Shown here in pieces: positions 41,051 through 49,803 of a stretch of DNA of 64,000 nucleotides. This stretch comes from Nocardioides sp. TRM66260-LWL (lineage in GTDB: Bacteria > Actinomycetota > Actinomycetes > Propionibacteriales > Nocardioidaceae). The notes beneath the pieces were generated by a model. That model saw only the letters and a list, made by a program, of their open reading frames with translations. It made no database searches and was not told where the DNA came from. The first letter of the stretch is position 1, and each line of letters begins with the position of its first letter. Where the stretch lies: positions 248,001 through 312,000 of the forward strand of contig NZ_JAIQZK010000002.1 in assembly GCF_020075545.1 (NCBI RefSeq), read 5' to 3'. The translations under genes were made by a program, and so were the position numbers.

Positions 41051-41581
41051 ATGGCCTACGACGTCGTCCTGCTCGTGGAGCAGGCCCTGGACCCCGCCGA
41101 CGCGGCGCGCATCCGCTCCCTCCACGAGGGCCTGGACGAGCCGGTCGCCTACCACGTGATCCTGCCGGTGGAGGACGCCGCCGCCCGCGTCGAGGCGTCC
41201 CTGACGACGCTCGCCGGCGGGGAGCTCGCCGCCCCGGCGCTCGCCCTGAGCGGCGAGGAGCTCGACGCGATCGACGACGCCGCCCGCAACCGCGCCCAGC
41301 AGGAGCTCGACGCCTCGGTGGCCGCGCTGACCGCCGCCGGCGCGCAGGCGGAGGGCGTGCTGGTGCGGGAGTCGCCGGTCGACGCGCTCGTGCGTGTGGT
41401 CGGCGAGGTCGACGGCCGGGAGGTCATCGTCCTGACCCGGCCCCACGTCGTCGCCGAGCTGTTCCGCCTCGACTGGACCTCCCAGGCCCAGCGGCGGCTG
41501 AAGGTGCCCACGCTCCACCTGATCGAGCACGAGTCCTTCGACGAGCAGGCCGGCGGCGGCGAGGGCGTCACCGGGCTCTGA
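41051..41581 (+). CDS. USP-like alpha/beta protein of unknown function
   Basis: A 176-residue soluble protein. The first strand AYDVVLLVEQALD and the final segment, EVIVLTRPHVVAELFRLDW followed by KVPTLHLIEH, resemble the start and end of universal stress protein (USP) folds, but the ATP-binding GxxGxxxxG(S/T) is missing. The middle is Ala/Glu-rich helix. It starts 10 bp after ligC, so it may be co-transcribed with it as well as having its own start. Function cannot be assigned. Confidence 0.6.
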   Translation: MAYDVVLLVEQALDPADAARIRSLHEGLDEPVAYHVILPVEDAAARVEASLTTLAGGELAAPALALSGEELDAIDDAARNRAQQELDASVAALTAAGAQAEGVLVRESPVDALVRVVGEVDGREVIVLTRPHVVAELFRLDWTSQAQRRLKVPTLHLIEHESFDEQAGGGEGVTGL

Positions 41582-41881
41582 CGCCTCCCCGACGGACTGT
41601 TACCGAACTGTGGACGGCCAGTGGTCGCTGTTGTGTCCGTCACCTCTCTAGTGTTCTGGGTGTCGGAGGGAGTTCCGGGGGGGACGAAGACCGACAGGAC
41701 CCGCTACGCGGAGCTGTGAATCTGGGGGGAGGAGCAGTTCACCGCAGGGTCTGACGAACCGGTGTCGTCGGGGGGCGACGCCGGATCGGATCACAGGAGC
41801 CCGCTCGCTGCAGAGGGCCTCGTCCCAGGGACTTGAGGCCGCAGCGGGCGGGCCCTGTCCGTTCTCCGGCCCTCTCCGCTC
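41582..41881. other. 300-bp intergenic region with three C/G-run hairpins, candidate RNA
   Basis: No ordinary gene. Read on the minus strand it holds three hairpins whose loops are runs of C: stem CGTCG/CGACG, stem GTGAACTG/CAG-A-TTCAC, and stem GTCGG/CCGAC; the last two loops include 6 and 7 C in a row. Read on the plus strand, TAGTGT (41649-41654) could be a -10 box, and a 22-codon frame GTG-TGA at 41652-41720 overlaps a 12-codon one as GTGA. Which strand is expressed cannot be told. C-rich-loop hairpins recall the actinobacterial 6C RNA, but I cannot confirm that. Confidence 0.35.
41793..41858. terminator. Long nested hairpin between the candidate RNA and the LigD-type polymerase gene
   Basis: A 12-bp stem (41800-41811 with 41841-41852, one G-T pair) is extended outwards by ACAGG/CCTGT and inwards by GGCCTC/GAGGCC. 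It starts 24 bases past the stop of the minus-strand polymerase gene and would also stop plus-strand transcripts. Confidence 0.65.
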
Positions 41882-42961
41882 TCACTCGACGCGGTTGCCC
41901 TCGTCGTCCCAGTGCGCGGCGACCTTCTTGCTCGGCTGCACCCGGGGCGGCTCGCCGGGCATCTTGGGATAGTCGGGCGGGAAGCTCAGCTCGCCGCCGG
42001 GCAGGGTCTCCCACAGGTCGAGCAGCGGCTCCAGCGAGCCCGGCCGGTCGTCCATGCCGGCCCACGGGTCGCCCTCGGCCAGCCGATCCCGGACGGTGGC
42101 CAGGCTCAGCGACGACGGATCGTCGAGGCCGGCGAGGTCCTCCCAGGTCAGCGGCGTGCTCACCGGCGCCCCCGGACGCGGGCGCAGGCTCCACGCGCCG
42201 GCGATCGTCCGGTCGCGGTTGTTCTGGTTGTAGTCGAGGAAGATCCGGGCGCCGCGCTCCTCCTTCCACCACGCCGTCGTGACGCCGGCGTCGCGCCGCT
42301 CGAGCTCGCGGCCGAAGCCGATCGCCGCGTGGCGCAGCTCCTCGAAGGTCCAGCGCGGCTCGATCCGCACGTACACGTGGACGCCGCGGTTGCCGCTGGT
42401 CTTCGGCCAGCCGGTCAGCCCGAGCTCCTCGAGCACGTCGCGGGCCAGCAGCGCCACGCGCCGGGCGTCGGCGAAGGTCGTGCCCGGCTGCGGGTCGAGA
42501 TCGAGGCGCAGCTCGTCGGGATGGTCGACGTCAGGGCGCCGCACCGGCCAGGGGTGGAAGGTCAGCGTGCCCATCTGGGCGGCCCAGACCAGCGCCGCCG
42601 GCTCGGTGGGGCACAGCTCGTCGGCGGTGCGGCCGCTCGGGAAGCGCACCTGCACGGTCTCGACGAAGTCGGGCGCGCCCCGCGGCAGCCGCTTCTGGTA
42701 GAAGCCGTCGCCGTCCTTGTCGGTGGGACCGGTGGCCAGGCGCATGCCCTCGCGCCAGCCGTCGGGCCAGCGCTCCATCGCGGTGGGCCGCTCCCCCAGC
42801 GCGCGCATCATCGCCTCGCCGACGTCGGCGACGTAGCGGCACACGTCGAGCTTGGTGAACGCGGGCGTGCGGTCGGTGGCCTCGTAGACCACGCGATCGG
42901 GGCTGGAGACCCGCACCTCGCGACCGGCCACGTCGAGCACCACGGGCTGCGCCTTCGCCAT
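41882..42961 (-). CDS. LigD-type primase-polymerase (PolDom)
   Basis: A stand-alone archaeo-eukaryotic-primase-type polymerase like the polymerase domain of LigD and M. tuberculosis Rv3730c. The 359-residue protein has the metal pair in LRLDLDPQPG, the substrate-binding TSGNRGVHVYVRI, and RIFLDYNQNNRDRTIAGAWSLRPRPG with the third carboxylate. MERWPDGW and FYQKRLPRGAPDFV are further family motifs. It probably fills gaps for LigC. The C-terminal tail is rich in Pro/Lys. The ATG has TAGGGT 6 nt upstream. Confidence 0.92.
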   Translation of the reverse strand: MAKAQPVVLDVAGREVRVSSPDRVVYEATDRTPAFTKLDVCRYVADVGEAMMRALGERPTAMERWPDGWREGMRLATGPTDKDGDGFYQKRLPRGAPDFVETVQVRFPSGRTADELCPTEPAALVWAAQMGTLTFHPWPVRRPDVDHPDELRLDLDPQPGTTFADARRVALLARDVLEELGLTGWPKTSGNRGVHVYVRIEPRWTFEELRHAAIGFGRELERRDAGVTTAWWKEERGARIFLDYNQNNRDRTIAGAWSLRPRPGAPVSTPLTWEDLAGLDDPSSLSLATVRDRLAEGDPWAGMDDRPGSLEPLLDLWETLPGGELSFPPDYPKMPGEPPRVQPSKKVAAHWDDEGNRVE

Positions 42962-42967
42962 GCGCCG

Positions 42968-42973
42968 ACCCTA
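42968..42973 (-). promoter_or_regulatory. TAGGGT -10 box, leaderless promoter of the LigD-type polymerase
   Basis: TAGGGT lies 6 nt before the ATG at 42961. Confidence 0.55.
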
Positions 42974-42997
42974 GTGGTCGCCACCGGCGGCGACCGG

Positions 42998-43033
42998 CCG
43001 TCCGGGCCGTCCGGGCCGTCCGGGCCGTCCGGG
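42998..43033. repeat. Tandem repeat (CCGTCCGGG)x4
   Basis: Four perfect 9-bp units in the 124-bp divergent gap between the polymerase gene and the secreted-protein gene. Confidence 0.85.
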
Positions 43034-43085
43034 CCGACCGTGCCGTCGCAAGGATGCTTCAAGGTGTGGCGCCCACACTGGGCGC

Positions 43086-44582
43086 ATGCGCACCTCCCCC
43101 CTCCTCGCCCGACGACCCGCGCGCCGCACCTACCGGGTGTCCCGGGTGCCCGGCGCAGCCGCCCTGGTCGGCCTCGCCCTCCTGGGCGGACTGCTGGCGC
43201 CCCTCTCCCCCGCCGAGGCGGGGTCCCAGGGCACCTGGACGACGGTGCTCGGCCCGTCCGCCGCGGGCACGCTCGACGCCTCGGCACGACCCTCGATGGT
43301 GCGCACCGGCGACGACGTGCTGCACGTGGTGACCCGCGTCCGCACCCAGGACGGCCGCTACGCGCTCGTCCACGTCGCCCTCGCCGAGGACGGCACGCCG
43401 CAGTCGACCTCGACGATCACCTCCGGCTGGCGCTCCCTCGCGCCGGACCCGCGGCTCCTGCTGGACGGCACGCGGCTGGAGGTGGTCTTCAGCGGCGTGC
43501 GCGGCGACGGCGAGCCCGACGACGGGCGGGTGCGCCTCGCCTTCTCCGACGAGACCGGCGCCGCATGGACCACCAGCGGCACCCCGCTCACCCGGACGGC
43601 GCCCGGATCCGCCCGCGGCCTGTCCGCGGTGCCCGTGGGCGACGGCTCGCTGATCACCGCCTTCACGCGCGGGGACCGCAGCGTCGGGTACCGCGTGGGC
43701 GCGGCCGCCGACCTCGGCCGGGACGACAGACGCAGCGACCCGCTCGACCGGTGCTGCGCCGTGGCCCCGGCCGTCGGCCGGCTCTTCGGCACGAACCTCG
43801 CCTACCTCGCCTGGGCGGGCACCGGCACGACGGCCGCCAGCGCCGGCGTCTTCGTCCAGCAGATCAGTCCGCAGATCGACGACGTCCGCGTCGCCCCCCG
43901 CTCCTCGACGATCGTCGACGGCACGCCGCGGAGCCGACGCTTCGCCTCCGGCACCCCGATCGTCTCGACCGGCAGCGGCGTCTTCATCGCCTATCCGGTC
44001 GGCTATCCGAAGGTCACCGGCATCGCCGTGCTCGACGTCACCCGGTCGAGGGCGACCCCCGCGATCGTCCCGACCCCCGAGGGCGCGGACGACGCCGACC
44101 TGACGGTCGGGTTCGGGCCGCGGCTGTGGCTCGCCTGGCGCTCCGGCGGGACCGTGCGGGTGGCCCGCAGCGACACCTCGACGACCCGCTTCGGCCCGGC
44201 CGTGTCGCTCGGCGCGCCCACCGAGGGCGGACGGCCCCGCGCGCACGGCCTGCAGATCGACGCGCAGGGCACGCGCGGGCAGGGCACGGTCGTCGTCGCC
44301 ACCGGGACCCGCCTGGTGCACACCTCGGTGCGTCCGGCGCTGAGCCTGGGCGCCTCGCCGACGAGCTGGTCCGGGGCGCGGCGTCAGCGCGTCGTCCTGC
44401 GGGTCACCGACGTCGGCGAGCCGGTGACGAACGCCCGGGTGCGCCTCGCCGGTCGCACGTGCACCACGGGAGCGGACGGCCGCTGCACGATCGTGGTCGA
44501 GCCGCGCCGCGCGGGCACGCTCACCGCCCGGGCCGACTCCCTCGCCTACTCGCCCGGCAGCCGCACCCTGCGCGTGCGCTGA
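43086..44582 (+). CDS. Secreted beta-rich protein, sialidase/propeller-like
   Basis: A 498-residue exported protein, signal peptide about residues 1-45 (helix ALVGLALLGGLLAPL). The body contains repeated beta blades with RxxxS/D-box-like patterns such as RVRLAFSDETGAAW, VGYRVGAAADLGRD and VRVARSDTSTTRFG, as in BNR/sialidase propellers. From about residue 415 an Ig-like carboxypeptidase-regulatory-type module follows (VTNARVRLAGRTCTTGADGRCTI is the typical turn; about 80 residues). No full sialidase active site can be pointed out. Start ATG 43086 is preceded at 6 nt by CACACT, a weak leaderless box. Confidence 0.65.
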   Translation: MRTSPLLARRPARRTYRVSRVPGAAALVGLALLGGLLAPLSPAEAGSQGTWTTVLGPSAAGTLDASARPSMVRTGDDVLHVVTRVRTQDGRYALVHVALAEDGTPQSTSTITSGWRSLAPDPRLLLDGTRLEVVFSGVRGDGEPDDGRVRLAFSDETGAAWTTSGTPLTRTAPGSARGLSAVPVGDGSLITAFTRGDRSVGYRVGAAADLGRDDRRSDPLDRCCAVAPAVGRLFGTNLAYLAWAGTGTTAASAGVFVQQISPQIDDVRVAPRSSTIVDGTPRSRRFASGTPIVSTGSGVFIAYPVGYPKVTGIAVLDVTRSRATPAIVPTPEGADDADLTVGFGPRLWLAWRSGGTVRVARSDTSTTRFGPAVSLGAPTEGGRPRAHGLQIDAQGTRGQGTVVVATGTRLVHTSVRPALSLGASPTSWSGARRQRVVLRVTDVGEPVTNARVRLAGRTCTTGADGRCTIVVEPRRAGTLTARADSLAYSPGSRTLRVR

Positions 44583-44607
44583 GCGCGCGCCGGCTTGCGT
44601 GCCCGCC

Positions 44608-44613
44608 TAGGGT
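44608..44613 (+). promoter_or_regulatory. TAGGGT -10 box, leaderless promoter of msrB
   Basis: TAGGGT lies 7 nt before the GTG at 44621, in the short gap after the secreted-protein gene. Confidence 0.55.
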
Positions 44614-44620
44614 CGTAGAC

Positions 44621-45040
44621 GTGGGTTACCAGGTCGAGAAGTCCGACGCCGAGTGGCGTGAGCAGCTCTCGAAGGCCGAGTACGACGTGCTGCGCAAGGC
44701 GGGCACCGAGCGGGCCTTCGTGGGGAAGCTGACCGACACCGAGACCGTCGGCGTGTACCGCTGCAAGGCATGCTCCACGGAGCTGTTCCGCTCGGAGACG
44801 AAGTTCCACTCCGGGTGCGGGTGGCCGTCGTTCTACCAGCCGATCACCGACACCATCGAGTACGTCGAGGACACCAGCTTCGGCATGAAGCGGGTCGAGG
44901 TCCGGTGCGCCGCCTGCGGCTCCCACTTGGGCCACGTCTTCCCCGACGGCTACGGCACCCCGACGGGCGACCGCTACTGCATCAACTCCCTCAGCCTTAC
45001 CCTCGAGCCGGCCGACGGCTCGGGGCCGGTGGCCGGCTGA
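44621..45040 (+). CDS. msrB: Peptide-methionine (R)-S-oxide reductase
   Basis: Repairs oxidised methionine in proteins. The 139-residue protein has the two zinc CxxC pairs (CKACST and CAACGSH), the substrate motif FHSGCGWPSFYQP, and the catalytic Cys in GDRYCINSLSL. GTG 44621 is chosen because the protein then has normal MsrB length; the frame is open far upstream. In M. tuberculosis msrB (Rv2674) also lies next to the hemQ-hemY-hemE block, which supports the locus assignment. Confidence 0.95.
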   Translation: MGYQVEKSDAEWREQLSKAEYDVLRKAGTERAFVGKLTDTETVGVYRCKACSTELFRSETKFHSGCGWPSFYQPITDTIEYVEDTSFGMKRVEVRCAACGSHLGHVFPDGYGTPTGDRYCINSLSLTLEPADGSGPVAG

Positions 45041-45061
45041 GCCGCACCGTCCCCGCGACAT

Positions 45062-45099
45062 GACGAGGGGCCCCAGGCGAACGCCTGGGGCCCCTCGTC
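45062..45099. terminator. 17-bp bidirectional hairpin between msrB and hemQ
   Basis: Bases 45062-45078 pair exactly with 45083-45099 around a GAAC loop, between convergent genes. Confidence 0.88.
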
Positions 45100-45106
45100 G
45101 TGTGCG

Positions 45107-45814
45107 TCAGGGAAGCCGGTCGACCAGGTCGCGGACGCCGGTGAGCGCACCGGTGTAGAAGGGGATCTCCTCGCGCACGTGCCGACGCGCGCCGGAGGCC
45201 CGCAGGTGCCGCATGAGGTCGACGATCCGGTCGAGCTCGTCGGCCTCGAAGGCGAGGATCCACTCGTAGTCGCCGAGGGCGAAGGACGCGACCGTGTTGG
45301 CGCGCACGTCCTTGTAGTCGCGGGCCATCTGACCGTGCTCGGCCAGCAGCGCGCGGCGCTCCTCGTCGGGCAGGAGGTACCACTCGTAGGAGCGGACGAA
45401 CGGGTAGACGCACACGTGCGCCTTGGCCTCCTCGTCGTCGAGGAAGGCCGGCACGTGGCTGCGGTTGAACTCCGCGGGCCGGTGCAGCGCCATCTGCGAC
45501 CACACCGGCGCGAAGCGGGCGCCGAAGGCGGTGCGGCGGAAGCGGTGGTAGGCCGACTGCAGCTCCTCGCTGGTGGCCGCGTGCGTCCAGAGCATGACGT
45601 CGGCGTCGGCGCGCAGGCCGGCGACGTCGTACAGCCCGCGGACGACGACGTCCTGCTCGGCCAGCTCGGCGAAGAGCTTCTCGACCTCGGCGCCCTCGGC
45701 GTCGCGGTCGGCGTCGCCCAGCACGTCGTCGAGTCGGAAGACCGACCACATCGTGTAGCGGATGGACTCGTTGATCTCGCGGAGGCGGGCGGCGTTCGTC
45801 TTGTGCTCGGCCAT
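45107..45814 (-). CDS. hemQ: Coproheme decarboxylase (chlorite dismutase-like)
   Basis: Final enzyme of the coproporphyrin-dependent haem pathway of Gram-positive bacteria: decarboxylates coproheme to haem b with H2O2. The 235-residue protein has the conserved Tyr in [12 protein letters not shown], the core [15 protein letters not shown], and the haem-ligand His region [14 protein letters not shown]. It sits 89 bp after hemG on the same strand, as expected for the pathway. The ATG at 45814 is preceded at 6 nt by CACAAT, a weak leaderless box. Confidence 0.95.
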   Translation of the reverse strand: MAEHKTNAARLREINESIRYTMWSVFRLDDVLGDADRDAEGAEVEKLFAELAEQDVVVRGLYDVAGLRADADVMLWTHAATSEELQSAYHRFRRTAFGARFAPVWSQMALHRPAEFNRSHVPAFLDDEEAKAHVCVYPFVRSYEWYLLPDEERRALLAEHGQMARDYKDVRANTVASFALGDYEWILAFEADELDRIVDLMRHLRASGARRHVREEIPFYTGALTGVRDLVDRLP

Positions 45815-45902
45815 GGCTCCATTGTGCCTCGCCGGTGGAGCGGATCGGAGGGCCCCCGGACCCCGGACGCCGCGGCCGGAGGACCCGACGGCCCCGACGA
45901 CC

Positions 45903-47330
45903 TCAGGCCGAGGCCGGCGAGGTCCGCAGATCGGAGGCGACCTCGGCGGCCGCGCGGTGGGCCGAGGCCACGACCGCCGGGATGCCGACGCCGTCGTAGG
46001 CCGCGCCGCAGACCGCCAGCCGGGCCACGCCGTGCAGGCCCTCGCGGATCCGCTCGACGCGCGCCAGGTGGCCCACGGCGTACTGGGGCAGGCCCCTGGG
46101 CCACCGCTGGACGTGGACGTCGACCGGCCGCGCCCGCACCCCGGTCGCCGCCTCGAGGTCGAGGAGCGAGACCGCTACCAGCTCGGCGTCGGAGGCCTGC
46201 TCGGCGACGTCCTCGCGGTGGCGGCCGAGCGAGGTGCGCAGCACCAGCAGGTCGCCGCCCGGGCCGTCGGCGTCGCGTCCGGCCTCGCGCACCCACGACC
46301 ACTTGGCGAAGGAGAAGGTGCTCGCCTTGATCCGGCGGCCCTCGATCGGGGGCACGAGGAACCCCGAGGAGTCGGTGGTCGCCAGCGCCGGGGCGTCGGC
46401 GGCACGGAGCACGAGCGTCACGACGACGACGGACGCCGCCTCCAGCGCCGCGATCTCGCGCGCCGTGGCGGGGGCGACGTCGGCGAGCAGTCGCGCGGTC
46501 GGCGCGGACGGCGTCGCGAGGACGATCCCGGCGAACCGCTCGCGGCGTCGGTCGTGCGGCGGGCCGCTGACCAGGTCGTGCCCGTCGAGGGCCGGGTGCA
46601 GGGCGTGCACGGGCGTGCCGGTGCGCACCTCGACGCCGCGGGCGCGCAGGTCGGCGGTGAGCGCCTCGGCGAGCCGGCCCATCCCGCCCTCGATGCCCGC
46701 GAAGACCGGCGCCTGGTAGGTCGCTGCACTGGCCGCGGCGACCGGCGCCTGGGCGAGCACCGAGCCGGCGCCGGCCATCGCCACCAGCTGCGGGACGGCG
46801 GCGCGCGCCGAGATCTCGCGGGCGTGGCCCGCGTAGACCCCGCCGAGCAGGGGCTCGACGAGGAGGTCGGTGACCTCGCTGCCGAAGCGTCGGTCGACCA
46901 GCTCGCCCACCGAGACGTCCCGCTCGACGTCGCTGGCCGGCAGGTCGCGCTCGCGGCGGACGTGCGCCAACCCCTCTGCGCTGAGCACGTCGGCGTCGGC
47001 GAGGTCGTCGACGTCGAGCGGGACGCCCATCAGCGTGCGCGGCAGGCGACGCAGGCCGCGGTGGGTCCAGATGCGCGAGGACGCGATCGCGGGATGCACG
47101 ACGTCGAGCCCCGCCCCGGCTGCGAGCTCGACCCCCTCGGGACGCCGGTTGAGCATCGCCTCCGCGCCGACGTCGACCAGCAGGCCGCCGACCTCGCGAC
47201 GCCGGATCTTCCCGCCGGTGCGCGCGGACTCCTCCAGCAGCACGACCGCGTGCCCGGCGTCGACGAGGTCGCGAGCAGCGGTCAGGCCGGCGATGCCGCC
47301 GCCCACCACGGCGACCCTGTGCTGCGTCAT
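45903..47330 (-). CDS. hemG: Protoporphyrinogen/coproporphyrinogen oxidase (FAD)
   Basis: An FAD enzyme that oxidises coproporphyrinogen III to coproporphyrin III in Gram-positive bacteria (also named HemY or CgoX), one step before ferrochelatase and HemQ. The 475-residue protein has the FAD-binding start [30 protein letters not shown], and the C-terminal FAD motif [23 protein letters not shown] membrane helix is not evident. It heads hemG-hemQ; in related genomes hemE would stand immediately upstream, but here the sulfur cluster lies between. Confidence 0.94.
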   Translation of the reverse strand: MTQHRVAVVGGGIAGLTAARDLVDAGHAVVLLEESARTGGKIRRREVGGLLVDVGAEAMLNRRPEGVELAAGAGLDVVHPAIASSRIWTHRGLRRLPRTLMGVPLDVDDLADADVLSAEGLAHVRRERDLPASDVERDVSVGELVDRRFGSEVTDLLVEPLLGGVYAGHAREISARAAVPQLVAMAGAGSVLAQAPVAAASAATYQAPVFAGIEGGMGRLAEALTADLRARGVEVRTGTPVHALHPALDGHDLVSGPPHDRRRERFAGIVLATPSAPTARLLADVAPATAREIAALEAASVVVVTLVLRAADAPALATTDSSGFLVPPIEGRRIKASTFSFAKWSWVREAGRDADGPGGDLLVLRTSLGRHREDVAEQASDAELVAVSLLDLEAATGVRARPVDVHVQRWPRGLPQYAVGHLARVERIREGLHGVARLAVCGAAYDGVGIPAVVASAHRAAAEVASDLRTSPASA

Positions 47331-47477
47331 GGCTCCAGCCTGTCACTCCCCCGGGCGTCCCGCCCGACGACGCCGCCCCGCGCCGACGTCCGACCCGGGT
47401 GATCGGGACCGACGTCCCGACGGCGGTCGGGGCGGCGTTCCCCTCAGCCCCGTGCGTCACTCAGGACGGGCGAGACT

Positions 47478-47539
47478 GATCGATGACAGGCGAAGCTTCG
47501 CCCGTCATCGATCGGTTTCCCCGGTCGACCGGGGAAACC
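47478..47539 (-). terminator. Two adjacent hairpins ending the organosulfur operon
   Basis: Hairpin one (47478-47513) has a 10-bp outer stem, one A/C mismatch, a 5-bp inner stem and an AGCT loop. Hairpin two (47514-47539) is an 11-bp perfect stem with a TCGA loop. They lie directly end to end, 31 bases past the flavin reductase stop. The rest of the gap to hemG (47331-47477) shows nothing else. Confidence 0.85.
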
Positions 47540-47569
47540 GAAGCCGAGGGAGACCGACGCGGAGGCGCC

Positions 47570-48070
47570 TCAGCCCACCAGCCGCCCGAACCCGCTCCGG
47601 TGGAACACCAGCGGGCTGGCGTCGCCGTGGTCGACGCCGTGCAGGCGGAGCAGCACCAGCGTGTGGTCGCCGGCCTCGACCTCGCGGTAGAGCGTGCAGT
47701 CGAAGCGGGCGACGGCGTCGTCGAGGGTCACGGCGCCGTCGTCGGAGACGGTGACGGCGACGTCGTCGAAGCGGTGCTCGACCGGCCCGGCCAGGCGCCG
47801 GCAGACCGCTCCGTGGTGGTCGGCGAGCACGCTCAGGCCGAGGTGGCGCGCCCGGCGCAGGTCGGGCCAGGTCTTGGAGGTGTTGGCCACGGAGAACGAC
47901 ACCAGCGGCGGGTCGAGGCTGACCGAGGTGAACGACGAGGCGGCCAGGCCGGTCAGCGCGCCGTCGACCTCCGCGGCCACGGCGACGACGCCGCTCGGGA
48001 ACGTCCCGAACGCCTGACGCAGCCGCGCGGGGTCGAGGTCCTGGTTGGTGACGAGGGGGCTGACGGTCAT
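47570..48070 (-). CDS. Flavin reductase-domain protein (HpaC/RutF-like)
   Basis: A 166-residue NAD(P)H:flavin oxidoreductase of the HpaC/RutF type, which provides reduced FMN or FAD to monooxygenases. The core is TFPSGVVAVAAEVDG, GLAASSFTSVSLDPPLVSF, the FMN-contacting SVANTSKTWPDLR, and the end GDASPLVFHRSGFGRL. It overlaps the upstream NADPH-FMN-reductase gene by ATGA and ends the operon at a double hairpin. It probably supplies SsuD, SfnG or the DszC-like enzymes of the cluster. Confidence 0.88.
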   Translation of the reverse strand: MTVSPLVTNQDLDPARLRQAFGTFPSGVVAVAAEVDGALTGLAASSFTSVSLDPPLVSFSVANTSKTWPDLRRARHLGLSVLADHHGAVCRRLAGPVEHRFDDVAVTVSDDGAVTLDDAVARFDCTLYREVEAGDHTLVLLRLHGVDHGDASPLVFHRSGFGRLVG

Positions 48071-48585
48071 GAGCGGGCTCCTGCGGTGGCGGCGGTGAGG
48101 GCGGCGGTGATCCGCGGACGGGCGACGGCCAGCCAGTCGGCGTAGGCCATGGGGTCGTCGTGGCGGGTGTCGAGCACCGACAGCCCGCGCACCGGGACGC
48201 TGGCGCCGAACTCGGTGAGCACCGGGCGCAGCAGCAGCTCGGCGGCGTGCGCGTGGGCCGGCGAGGCGCACAGCATGAACGGCACGGCGACGCCGCGGAT
48301 TCCCGTGCCGCCGGGCACGTGGTCGAGGAAGAGCTTGAGCAGCCCGGTGTAGGTGCCCTTGTAGGTGGGGGAGGCGACGACGACCAGATCGGCCTCCCCC
48401 ACCGTGGCCACGGCCTGCGCCACCGCGGCGTCGTCCCACGCGAGGAGCGACGGCCCGAGCGGGGCGAGGTCGAGGATCAGGCGGTCGTCGGCGCCCGGCG
48501 CCAGCTGGTCGGCCAGCCACGTCGCGGCGGCGAGCGTGCGGGAGCCCGGGCTCGGGTTGCCCACGACGACGGCGACCGAGGTCAC
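48067..48585 (-). CDS. NADPH-dependent FMN reductase (SsuE/MsuE-like)
   Basis: A 172-residue flavodoxin-fold FMN reductase. VVVGNPSPGSRTLAAATWLA is the phosphate-binding loop, ASPTYKGTYTGLLKLFLD the second FMN motif. SsuE/MsuE proteins give FMNH2 to alkanesulfonate and dimethylsulfone monooxygenases, exactly the enzymes encoded upstream. It starts at GTG overlapping the SsuD stop (GTGA) and its stop overlaps the next start (ATGA), so the three genes are coupled. Confidence 0.87.
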   Translation of the reverse strand: MTSVAVVVGNPSPGSRTLAAATWLADQLAPGADDRLILDLAPLGPSLLAWDDAAVAQAVATVGEADLVVVASPTYKGTYTGLLKLFLDHVPGGTGIRGVAVPFMLCASPAHAHAAELLLRPVLTEFGASVPVRGLSVLDTRHDDPMAYADWLAVARPRITAALTAATAGARS

Positions 48586-49778
48586 GACGCGGCGCCCCGG
48601 GCGGGGTCGCGGCCGGCGTCCGGGGCGGCGGACTCGCGGCCGGCGTACTGGAACGGCGTCGCGCTGCGCACGACCGGCGGCGCGGGGTGCTGCCACACGC
48701 CGCGCTGCGCGAGGATCGGCAGGACGCCCTCGCCGAACTGGTAGGCGCCCTCGAGGTGCGGGTAGGCCGAGAGCACGAACTCGTCGATGCCGAGGTCGGC
48801 GTACTCCTGGATCCGGTCGGCGACCTCCTCGTGGCTGCCCACGAACGCGGTGCCGGCCCCGCCGCGCACCAGGCCGACGCCGGCCCAGACGTTCGGGTGG
48901 ATCACCAGATCGTCCTTCGAGCCCTTGTTCAGCGCCAGCATGCGCTGCTGGCCGACCGACTCCGAGCGCTTGAGGCCGTCCTGCACCTGCTTGATCGTCG
49001 CGGGGTCGATGTGGGCGAGCAGCCGGTCGGCCTCGGCCCACGCCTCGGCGCTGGAGTCGCGGTTGATCACGTGCATGCGGATGCCGAAGCGCACCGTTCG
49101 ACCCTCCTCCTCCGCGAGGCGCCGGATCCAGGCGATCTTCTCCGCCACGGCCGCGGGCGGCTCGCCCCAGGTGAGGTACACGTCGGCATTCCGCGCGGCC
49201 ACCCGCCCGGCCGCCGGGGAGGACCCGCCGAAGTACACGTCCGGCACCGGGTCGGGGATCTGCGCCAGCCGCGCCGCCTCGACCTGCAGGTGCTCGCCGA
49301 CGAAGTCGACCGTCTCGCCGCCCCACAGGCCCCGGACGATGGAGAGGAACTCGTCGCAGCGGGCGTAGCGACCGTCCTTGTCGAGGAAGTCGCCGAACAT
49401 CCGCTGCTCCGCGCTCTCGCCCCCGGTGACGACGTTGAGCAGCAGGCGTCCGCCCGAGAGGTTCTGGAACGTGCCGGCCATCTGCGCGGCCAGGTACGGC
49501 GAGACGACGCCGGGCCGGAAGGCGACCAGGAACTTCAGCCGCTCGGAGACCTGGCTGAGCATCGCGGTCGTCAGCCAGGCGTCCTCGCACCAGGCGCCGG
49601 TGGGCGTCAGCGCCCCGACGAAGCCCATCTGCTCGGCCGCCCGCGCGACCTGGCCCAGGTAGGGCACGTCCGCCGGACGCCCCGAGGGCCCGGCGCTGAC
49701 GCCGTGGCCTCCGCCCACGATGTGCCGGCCGTCGCCGCCGTTGGTGGGCAGGAACCAGTGGAACGTCAGGCTGCTCAT
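48582..49778 (-). CDS. ssuD: FMNH2-dependent alkanesulfonate monooxygenase SsuD-like
   Basis: A luciferase-like (LLM) TIM-barrel enzyme that splits sulfonates to an aldehyde and sulfite. The 398-residue protein has LTFHWFLPTNGGDGR, TGAWCEDAWL (Cys region of SsuD), FRPGVVSPYLAAQMAGTFQNLSGGR, RFGIRMHVINRDSS and the C-terminal LSAYPHLEGAYQFGEGVLPIL. These match the SsuD/MsuD branch. The ATG at 49778 has a GGAGAGAG site. The last 25 residues are a polar extension. Substrate range cannot be read from sequence. Confidence 0.88.
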   Translation of the reverse strand: MSSLTFHWFLPTNGGDGRHIVGGGHGVSAGPSGRPADVPYLGQVARAAEQMGFVGALTPTGAWCEDAWLTTAMLSQVSERLKFLVAFRPGVVSPYLAAQMAGTFQNLSGGRLLLNVVTGGESAEQRMFGDFLDKDGRYARCDEFLSIVRGLWGGETVDFVGEHLQVEAARLAQIPDPVPDVYFGGSSPAAGRVAARNADVYLTWGEPPAAVAEKIAWIRRLAEEEGRTVRFGIRMHVINRDSSAEAWAEADRLLAHIDPATIKQVQDGLKRSESVGQQRMLALNKGSKDDLVIHPNVWAGVGLVRGGAGTAFVGSHEEVADRIQEYADLGIDEFVLSAYPHLEGAYQFGEGVLPILAQRGVWQHPAPPVVRSATPFQYAGRESAAPDAGRDPARGAAS

Positions 49779-49803
49779 GTCTCTTCTCTCTCCGGTGGTG
49801 CGC

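Noticed and set aside
41582..41881. c-di-AMP (ydaO-type) riboswitch
   Set aside because: G-runs and GCAGGG recall it, but the conserved GTCAGCTAACC-type segment is missing and no plus-strand gene follows.
41912..44620. Long open frame upstream of msrB
   Set aside because: It runs antisense to the polymerase gene and out of frame over the secreted-protein gene; only the last 139 codons are MsrB.
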